Made by a program: the position numbers and the translations under genes. Below are positions 56,501 through 64,000 of a stretch of DNA of 64,000 bases, piece by piece. The notes beneath the pieces were generated by a model that searched no databases, was not told where the DNA came from, and worked only from the letters and a program-made list of their open reading frames with translations. Source of the DNA: Hexactinellida sp. DTS-2022 (lineage: Eukaryota > Porifera > Hexactinellida); assembly GCA_028753945.1 (NCBI GenBank), contig JAPNXP010000006.1, positions 496,001-560,000 of the forward strand, written 5' to 3'. Positions within the stretch are counted from its first letter, which is position 1. The number at the start of each line of letters is the position of its first letter.

Positions 56501-59500
56501 ATGCTCGCTTGGGGACTCAAAATAAGTTGCTTATAGAGCAATATTTCTATTAGAACAATTGCTATTAGGCGAACACCACTGTACATATTAACGAGGTTCT
56601 ACTGTAGTTCTTATAGTATTGCTGAACCATAGATCATAATAATCAAAGCACCATGTTCCTAACTTCCTATTATACTAAAAAAAGTCGTACTATATATATT
56701 TCAATTTCAATTAGTGGTTAACCGAACCATTCCCATTACCTATCTCTTACTAACTAAGTTACACTATACTACTTACAGGTGCTACAAAAGGTGCTACGTC
56801 ACAACATCACACTCACACACCTTACACTTAAGAACGTTGGTCTCAAACACGAATCAGTTCACCGTCTAATGACTCGATCTCTCTCTTGCAACAAAAAGTC
56901 TGCTTTGTCTCTAATCGATTTAAGCGATAATCCATTGGAAGACAAAGGTATAGCAGATGTTGCAAATGCTATTGAAAAGCTTTCTAACATTACACATGTA
57001 ATTCTAACGCGTTGTCTAATGACTAGCAAAGGAAGTTTTATTCTAACAAACTCTCTTATGAAGAATACGAATGCGAGAACTACTCTTGTAGAGTTAACAA
57101 TTGGAGAAAACCCTTTATATCAGGGTAATAGTTTACATGGTTTTTTGAAGTATGTTGCTACACCGAATAGCTTAACTAAACTGGACGTTAATGTGTGTGG
57201 AATTCCGCTAGAATTTCTATGTAACGCTTTAGCACAAAGTTCACTACATACTTTAGAAGAATTGTATTTTGCTTGCAACTTGAAACTACCACAAGGACAT
57301 CGGTCTCACAGTATTAGCTCTCCTTATTACAAACACTTTTTCAGTTCAACTCGTGCATTAAGACATATTGATATTTCCAATTGTAAACTACATTCGGATA
57401 CAATTGTCTTGATTTTGGAAGGTTTAAGAGAAAATGTTTCAGGTGTCAAACTTGTGCTTGATTTAAGCGGAAATGTTTTCACACCTCGTTTGCAGGAAAT
57501 CGCGAATTTAATTGGTCAAATCACAGTATTGCAAACATTACGTATTTATAATGTTGGAGTTAACGAACATTATGAAGAAGTTGTTACTAAAATTAGTTCA
57601 AATCGGAATTTAAAACATTTGTATTTGGGTAAAAATTTCCGAAAAGCTAAATGGTCAGCAGGCGAAGCTCTGCAAATATTCGCGATTAATTCAGAATTAC
57701 AAACCTTGTCACTAACAGACTGTAAGTTGAAAGATGCGATCCAATTCCTGATTAGATCTCTCAAACAGAATCATATATTGAAGGTTAGTTTTTATAAAAT
57801 ATTACATTATCGTATTTCCCCGAATAAGCGCCGGGTTATTAAAAATGGCTTTTCTATTATATAATTAATAGCAATTAGTTGGTAAGTGAAGTATAATTGA
57901 AGTGTAATTGAATTTATTTATGCAATATCGGTATGTTTACTGTCGCTGAGAACAATTAGAATCGAGTTTAATAATATTTTCTGATTTTTTCAAAAAATTT
58001 GAGGTAAAGTTGGCCCGAAAACAATAAAACAATGTTTCTGTATAATACGTGAGGGTAATCAAGGCACAGTGAACTCCCGTTATAACCAAGTCGGATATAA
58101 CGAAATAACCGCTTATAACGAAATGAAGATTTTCTCCCAGAGCACTAAATGTATTAATTATTATTCGCTTATAACGAATATCCGGAAATAACGAAGGAAT
58201 TTACAGATCCCAAGCACTTCGTTATAACAGAGTTCACTGTATAATACGGCTATTCTGTAGGTATTAGACATCAGTGGTAACATGATGGGAGACTCTGGAG
58301 CCAGGCTGCTGGCTAAAGTCCTGCATATGAATAGCACTCTGCAGGTGCTAAGTTACGACCAGAATAATCTGACTCCAAACGGGCTGGGGTACATCAGTAG
58401 TGCTCTTAAAGCCAACCACAGTCTCAGGGACATGTCCTTCCCGATACAAGATCTCTTCCAGATAAAGTGAGTACATCTCTGTTAATAGGAACACCAGGGG
58501 ACCGTATAAATATATATGTTTGTACAATGGTGTTCGCCTTATAGTATAGCAATTGTTCTAATAGCAAGTTATTTTCTGTCCCCAAGCGAGTTAATTCTAT
58601 TCCTTTAATAGCAAGTTTGCCTAAAATGCGGATTGCTATTACGCGAACACCACTGTATTAGCCGGAGTCACTTGCATGCATTTGTAGGCTAGGGGAATTA
58701 AACCTTGTACTCCTTAACAGATATTTCCTTATCCGTGTTAGTATACTGTGTTATTGAAACAGAGTTAATTCTCAATACATATTGATTTGATTAATAATAT
58801 GATTTGATTACTGTTGTTGTTATTATTATTGTTGTTATTGTTATTATTACTATTATTGTTGTTATTGTTGTTGTTGTTTACGTGTAGACGCGACTACGAG
58901 AAGGACAAGGTAGCGCTGAGCCACGCGGAGCAATCTCTGCAGAGAATAGAAGAGTGTCTGAAGAGAAACCATTCTCAGAACAAACACAGTTTAGAACTTA
59001 AGTCCCAGCAGAGTAGACTCTCTGTTAAGATTATGTCGGTTATACAAACCATAGACCAGACCTCTGGAAAGCTTAAGAACATTCTAGATAGAACTGTACG
59101 TAACAAGGACACGAGATCTGATGTCAGAGAGGCCAATAATCTCCTGGTTAGTAATATAGTCTGTTCCCATAACAGCAACTGTAGAACTCGATCATAACCA
59201 ACGAATTATCCAGGAGCGCGAGACGCTCCTTTTGGAGAATGATTTTTGGGAAAATTTCAATTAGGAGCGCGAAAATTTGAAATCTTCTCATATACACTAA
59301 CATTAATTTGTGATTTAGGCGTATTAAAATTGGATCAGACCAGAATTAGGAGCGTATTTACAAACGGCTGTATAATACACTGGTTATAACGTACCACTAT
59401 TTTTGAACCAAATTTACAATCTCCTGGTTAGTAATACAGTGGTTTTCGCCTTATATGAATTGCTCTAATAGCATTATATATTATATTGCTCTATTAGCAA

Positions 59501-62500
59501 GTTATTTTCAGTCCCCAAGCGAGCATTTAATGTTAATTTTATTCAGTTATTTCAGTCGTTTAATTGAGAATATTCCTTCGAGATTTGTATTCTGTCCCAT
59601 AATTAATTTGACTCCCTTACCTATAAGAACACGGATAAAATATAAATATTGAGTTATAAGATAATATAGTATACAGTTAAGTGATGAGTTAAAGTATTAA
59701 GTAAATTCTCTTTCTTCCTCCAATGTTAAGAATACTTCTTCAAATTCACTTTTTACACTTTGTTTGTCAACAAGCATCGCTTTAAGTTCCTGGCTCATGA
59801 ACTCCAGAGGATCATCAGGTCTCGATAGCACTAGCTTGTATACGATTAGTTTCATAATCTGCTTCATTTCGGTTAGATTAGATTGGTAGGCTGTGTCTCT
59901 ATTGGAATTCATCTTTGCTAATAAAAATAATAGTAAATTCACATACAGTCGACTCTGCTTAATAGAGCCACCAGTTAATAGGTTTCTCCGCTTAATGGGG
60001 TCAAAATTTCCCAAGATTTATAGGACGGAATGACAGTTTTGGCTGCAAAAAAAGCATGCTGTAAAACAATTACTACGTAAGTAGAAGCACCCTAGATTAT
60101 TTATTTCGAAAATAATTGCATTGCATATATTTAGTTGAATTTGTCCAGAATTTGAGTGAGTGCCATTACCTTATGTATAAAATGCTTTACCATCGAAAAA
60201 ATTAAAAGAAAATATAAAAACAAACTCTTTATTTCACATGGCCTTATAACTAAACATTCTTAATGTTAAAATTCCCGAAATTAGACACCCCTCCCTATAT
60301 CACGTTTGTTTACCATTTGTAATACAATATGCTACCGTGACTACAGTAACACCACATAGTTATGCTAGGTACAACTAGAGGACTGTATAAAGCTATCCCA
60401 GACACTATATACAGACAACAAACAACAAACAGATTCCGTAGAGATTAACTCTCTGGTGGATAAACAGCTCAAGAAGTTTGTTACGTCACTATACCATTCT
60501 AACGTTGATAGCAGCAAACTTATGAAACCGGATTATTTGGAGAATAAGTTCCCTGAACTGTTCACACACCAACATATACTCACACTCAAAAAGGTATAGA
60601 ATTATATATTATAAATACAGTCAGGTCTGCTTATTTGTGAAGAATCTTATATTATATTGTAATTGGTCTTTCGTCTGTTTGTTCGGAATTGATTGAGGAA
60701 CTGTTTTTTTGTCTAATATGAAACTTTTTATTATGAACAAGCCCTATGGTCCCAATTTAACAACTTACATAAGGTTTGTATTAAGTTGAGTTCGCTTATT
60801 ATGAAGTCTCTCTACTATGAACACAATTTTGGTTCCTTGAATATTCATAATAAGAGAACCTGACTGTACAATTGACTTTTCAAAAAATCTCCATTTCATT
60901 ATACCATACTTTGTTATAACGGGAGTTCACTATATACTACTTATGACATTTGGTTATAACGGGAGTTCACTGTATACTACTTATTACATTTGGTTATAAC
61001 GGGAGTTCACTGTATACTACATACTACTTATGACGTGTGTATAACTGTGTATAGGATTTATCAGAGCTGGCACAAGATAGCGAGGCTAATCTAACAACAG
61101 ACTTGCTGTACAACGCAAGAGAGATGGGCACTTCCTCTGTGCTTATCTGTAACATTAATCTCTGCCTACTCACTCTGGACAGAATAGTCCCTACTCTCCT
61201 GCATTCCAGCGAGCTGCTTATAGCCAGGCTTAAGTCGCTACAGGCAGAGGGAGCAGCTCTAGTGGTACAGGGGACCCTGGCAGAGCGGATAACAAGCAGC
61301 ATTAGCAGGCAAGTATATATACTGTATTGTACTGTCTTATACTCGTATTACTAGTATACAGTATAACTCGGTTATAACGTACCTGGGTTAGTACTGTTGC
61401 ACGACAAAATTAAATTTTGATCGTGGCTAAAGAATAAACAATGGCCGGTTTAACAAACCACTGATGGCTTAACAAACTTCTGATGTCGTAAACTAACTAA
61501 TATTAATGACAAATAATGCAACGAAAAATATAATCTAAAATTTGGTGGTTTAAGAAAGATTTTTGGTGATTAATGCCACCAAACCACCTAATTTGTCGAG
61601 CGCTGGTTAGTACGTACACGTACTACTATTTTTTAACCAAGTTAATAAAGCAGTATGTATTTCTATATAGGTAAACTCGGTTAATACGTACTTATTTTCC
61701 ATTCCCGAGTTGGTACGTTATAACAGAGTTCTACTGTACATTATTCCTATTGGTTTCAAACGTCACTACTTTGGCTATTATAAGGCTAATTAGAATCTAT
61801 ACAATATAGATCATGTGAATTCATAACCGCTTAGCTGTAAAATTACGAAATTAATAAAATACCGTTTAGAAATTAGTACAATCAATTATATTCATTTCGC
61901 TAATAACAATTTAATATTAAGAAGCCTACAATTAACAGAGTATGGGTTTAAATAGCAGTGTTCTATAGGCAACAGAAGAATAGGAATATATATTTCGATA
62001 GTAATTTTATACAGTAGAACTTCGTTAGACGAACACGGTTAATACCAACACAATTTCAGTCCCCTTCAAAGCCCTTTCATACAAATGATATTGGTTAATA
62101 CGAATTCCGGATAAGGCGAACACATTTTGATGGTCTACTAACGAAGTTCTACTGAATTTTGTAATTTTCAGTCCCAAAGCGAGCATTTAATATTATTTCT
62201 GTTCCTCTAATAGCAAGTTCGCCTATTAGCAATCAAATTTCATACAAAATGCGACTTGCTATTACACGAACACCACTGTTACCTGTAATGCAAATACAGT
62301 AGAATACCGGTTATAAGAACATTATAAGCAGTTCCCGACGATGTTCTTATAACCGACATCCACTGTATAGGGTTGTAATGCTAATACAGTAGATGTCGGA
62401 TATAAGCACACCGGTTATAAGAACATATCGGTTATAAGCACATTATCAGCAGTTCCCGACGATGTTCTTATAACTGTATATTGTCGTAATGATAAAATAC

Positions 62501-63967
62501 TACATTCCATTGTACTCCTATAGTCGTCCCGTTAGCTACCTGGCTCGCACGCCCCCTATGCCCGCTCGATTGGCGGACAGTCTCAATTCAATCGAGGACG
62601 ATACGGAATCCCGACTCAGTCTCAGCTTTATAAACCCTACTATTACAGACGAATTTCCTATTGTAAAGCACAAATATACTGCAGAGGATTATAGCATTCC
62701 AATACCGCAAACTGGTTGTGAGGATGCAGCATCCAAAACACCTGAAAGCTTAGAATTTGATATTTCGCTTCGAAGCGAAACGACTGACATTCCATTAGAG
62801 ATTACCCCAGCAACGTCACCTTCGTTCGACAGTGACAGAATTAGGAGCGCACTCGATTTTTTCGATCAATCCCTACAAATGGATTCTAAGGAGAGTACGG
62901 ATAATAGCATAGAATTAGATTTAGATACAATCGTCAATTCTGATAATGTTAAACTTGAGTTTCTAACAAAATCCCGCGCACCGCGACCTAAGGGCCGGCG
63001 ACCGCAACCGAGACCGAGATTTAATTTCTGCTACGAACCAGTTTCCGAGGATATTTTCTTGGAAATAGCCCATACGGCCGTCGCTGGAATTGAAGATAAA
63101 TCCTGTCAAATGCAACTCAAGCCTTGCCCCCCCACTCAACACGATACAAGAGACTCAAAAGTGAATATTCACAAATCTTTATCAGCCGACAGTGCAGATT
63201 CCGCCGTTACAGTTATAAGACCCAAAAGTGGGAAGAAAGAAAGTAGGCCTTTAACAGAACCGAACTTCCAAAACTTAGAAATACAAATTGAAACCAAACC
63301 TATTATAACAGAGGCAGCTACCAAAGAGACTCGCCCGCCTAAACCGGCACGAAACTCGAGTTTCCCAGCTAGACCTGTACCCCCATTGCGAAAGAAACCA
63401 ACACCAAGTCACACCGAACCAACACAAACTCTCTCACCTATCGCTAACCCGCTTCCCTATAAATCCTGTACAAACGCAATAGTAGAGATTGATAGCGATA
63501 ACGAGACGCAAACAAAGGAAACCATGGATATTATACCCACAACCAAATCAGTTTCAATTCCCCAGCCTCGCGAGCGTAAAAGGGAAATGGAATCTCCTTA
63601 TAAGGAACCTGAGATTCACATTAAAGAGATTAGCGGGCCGAATAGTGCAATGGCATCTCTCCTCAGGAATTCTCTCGCAAAGCATCCGACAGATAAACTA
63701 CCCCCTCCACCCTTGCCCCCTGTTAAGCCGCCGCATATAAAAGACGCACCTCCGCTACCAACTAAATCCCCATTAATTCCGCCGTTAAAACCCCAAGCCT
63801 TATCCCTACACTCGGAACAGGATAAAGTTACACCCCCCGAGCGACCGTTATCGCCGCCAAAAGGTGTCATGCAGGAAATCCCGGGTAAACCGGTGCCGCC
63901 ACCTAGGATTAGGAGAGAAGTTCTGGACAAACGCGATAAAAAGGAGAGAGAATCTGTTCTGGTTTGA
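53519..63967 (+). CDS. CARMIL (capping protein, Arp2/3, myosin-I linker), 8 exons
   Basis: Scaffold that removes capping protein from actin barbed ends and anchors to membranes. Exons: 53519-53962, 55953-56252, 56779-57783, 58261-58466, 58888-59146, 60369-60593, 61055-61308, 62524-63967; phases agree, total 1378 aa, close to human CARMIL1 (about 1370). PH-like domain about 20-148. Linker and N-cap 149-248 with PCDGF, DFSHL and AAMEYNQYF as in vertebrates. Leucine-rich repeats 249-650. Helical dimerisation region about 652-900. Then a long Pro-rich tail with several PPxPP stretches that may bind SH3 domains. The segment LTKSRAPRPKGRRPQPRPRF (about 1045-1064) resembles the capping-protein-interaction motif. 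Exon 7 ends in a GC donor (AG|GCAAGT), the only choice that keeps phase with exon 8. Intron 1 contains an antisense NHL gene. The stop falls 33 bases before the window edge. Confidence 0.93.
54243..55529 (-). CDS. Coiled-coil/NHL-repeat protein 2, intronless, nested in CARMIL intron 1
   Basis: 428 aa, antisense to CARMIL. The N-terminus is Gly/Ala/Pro-rich (1-20). A strong coiled coil spans about 22-125, with runs such as NRKIEEINKRKKEMEDLLKD. Six NHL-type blades span about 165-428, including RIFVADRGNNRIQIF, NILVADRGSKQVKIF and a final NIITTDWKNNYKLQTFSPE that closes the propeller at the C-terminus. There is no RING or B-box. Layout matches the gene at 45696, with which it shares MATE at the start and the GKGGSGKGEF-type loop. 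An intronless gene inside a host intron is typical of retroposed or recently copied genes; both paralogs are intronless, so the ancestor probably already was. Confidence 0.85.
   Translation of the reverse strand: MATESGNGNAAPGPASLVPVSNKLQDRMNALREVIDRHKREVLRVSGEMKQLIEARAQLVLRELEGIWDQANTRMNCKREEVNRKIEEINKRKKEMEDLLKDLSVTLSPFGELDKAINSVRREMDTDIPYVKLSWRASELRESIQRLCACEQLNVAYREDTNVRLKWGTCSVGKGDKELLSPWDIAIDSMNSRIFVADRGNNRIQIFSLDGDWVQTLKDEQMKDPRNINFIHNSVFVQCYSSIVKFNRTSLARESHKFYDYPLRGICIDDTSVYVSAYNRMELIVLTHELIEERRMPLTTQYKQGDTRIIDISLAREEFYVLLSGSEYPIQSFSKQGTLNRCIIHRELLSDNVRCFCLDQQLNILVADRGSKQVKIFSQEGKLITQFGKGGSGKGEFSDLTGIAVDDSSNIITTDWKNNYKLQTFSPE
56273..56604. repeat. P1-family MITE split by a P4 MITE
   Basis: Left end CAGTAGAACCTCGGTTAATA, right end ACGAGGTTCTACTG. 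A P4 element (56410-56581) sits inside, flanked by TA on both sides. In CARMIL intron 2. Confidence 0.7.
56410..56581. repeat. P4-family MITE nested in P1
   Basis: CAGTGGTGTCGCCTAATAAC to GGCGAACACCACTG with TA on both sides. Confidence 0.75.
58067..58239. repeat. P3-family MITE
   Basis: CAGTGAACTCCCGTTATAAC to GTTATAACAGAGTTCACTG. It ends 21 bases before CARMIL exon 4. Confidence 0.75.
58470..58743. repeat. P2-family MITE split by a P4 MITE
   Basis: GTTAATAGGAACACCAGGGG at the left and the P2 core GGAGTCACTTGCATGCATTT at the right. A P4 element (about 58527-58656) with TA on both sides separates them. In CARMIL intron 4, directly after exon 4. Confidence 0.65.
58805..58880. repeat. GTT/ATT microsatellite before CARMIL exon 5
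   Basis: (GTT)n/(ATT)n serves as the pyrimidine-rich tract just before the acceptor at 58886-58887. Similar tracts lie at 18827-18887, 23481-23530 and 32215-32276. Confidence 0.75.
59206..59384. repeat. K3-family element
   Basis: ATTATCCAGGAGCGCGAGAC to AGGAGCGTATTTACAAACGG. In CARMIL intron 5, lying between two halves of a P8-like element. Confidence 0.65.
60618..60866. repeat. P7-family MITE with internal expansion
   Basis: CAGTCAGGTCTGCTTATTTG to AATAAGAGAACCTGACTG. In CARMIL intron 6. Confidence 0.7.
61359..61735. repeat. P8-family MITE with foreign insertion
   Basis: CAGTATAACTCGGTTATAAC to TAACAGAGTTCTACTG. Unrelated sequence at about 61394-61610 begins ACGACAAAATTAAATTTTG and ends near AATTTGTCG, possibly another inverted-repeat element. 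Confidence 0.6.
62012..62154. repeat. P1-family MITE
   Basis: CAGTAGAACTTCGTTAGACG to ACGAAGTTCTACTG. In CARMIL intron 7. Confidence 0.65.
62163..62279. repeat. P4-family MITE, 5' truncated
   Basis: CAGTCCCAAAGCGAGCATTT core to ACACGAACACCACTG. It abuts the P1 element on its left. Confidence 0.6.
62297..62476. repeat. Two P6-family MITEs in tandem
   Basis: Short copies at 62297-62364 and 62387-62476, each with the CCCGACGATGTTCTTATAAC block. The second ends 47 bases before the last CARMIL exon. Confidence 0.65.
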
Positions 63968-64000
63968 TACTCCGAGTGTAATGCGACTTTTGATAATTTC

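Noticed and set aside
59151..60420. Donor TTA|GTAATA for CARMIL exon 5 with an exon 6 starting at 60421
   Set aside because: The donor CTG|GTTAGT and acceptor at 60368 keep phase and give helical sequence without a missing exon.
1..64000. CRISPR arrays, bacterial operons, phage or viral genes, rRNA or tRNA genes
   Set aside because: None seen. Tandem arrays here lack repeat-spacer structure and the gene set is animal. I could not run tRNAscan or a covariance search, so a tRNA could be missed.

Overview
The window is AT-rich eukaryotic genomic DNA from an animal. It has multi-exon genes with GT-AG introns, standard-code exons that join in frame, and introns full of short inverted-repeat transposons. 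The gene set (RAF kinase, a WIF-domain secreted protein, NOVA-type KH proteins, CARMIL, HACD, coiled-coil/NHL proteins) is metazoan. The compact genes, intronless NHL proteins and heavy MITE load make me suspect a non-bilaterian animal such as a sponge. That placement is inference; I could not search a database.

Layout. 1-1899: repeats only. 1900-18705 (+): RAF kinase, 18 exons, 895 aa. 20943-32771 (+): a secreted protein with signal peptide, WIF domain, three EGF repeats and an Ig domain, 10 exons, 394 aa. Its 5.6 kb intron 2 holds three intronless four-helix membrane-protein paralogs, one on - and two on +. 33071-34036 (-): intronless BTB/POZ protein. 34845-39687 and 40374-44885 (+): tandem NOVA-like triple-KH genes. 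45696-47024 (-): coiled-coil/NHL protein. 47025-49242: repeats. 49243-50489 (-): two-exon HACD dehydratase. 50490-53518: repeats. 53519-63967 (+): CARMIL, 8 exons, 1378 aa, with a second coiled-coil/NHL gene nested antisense in intron 1.

For each multi-exon gene I joined exons by hand. Phases agree at every junction and every total is a multiple of three, which is the main support for the models. No transcript data were available, so UTRs and alternative exons are not resolved.

The non-coding part is dominated by at least eleven MITE families whose ends start with CAGT or CAGG, often flanked by TA, like pogo/Tigger elements. There is also one clear hAT-type element with an 8-bp target duplication, several other inverted-repeat families, and tandem arrays, including 21 copies of a 15-bp unit that contains a p53-type half-site. 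No transposase gene is visible. I see no pathway linking these genes as an operon would; RAF, the WIF protein and CARMIL belong to growth-factor, Wnt-ligand and actin-cytoskeleton functions respectively.
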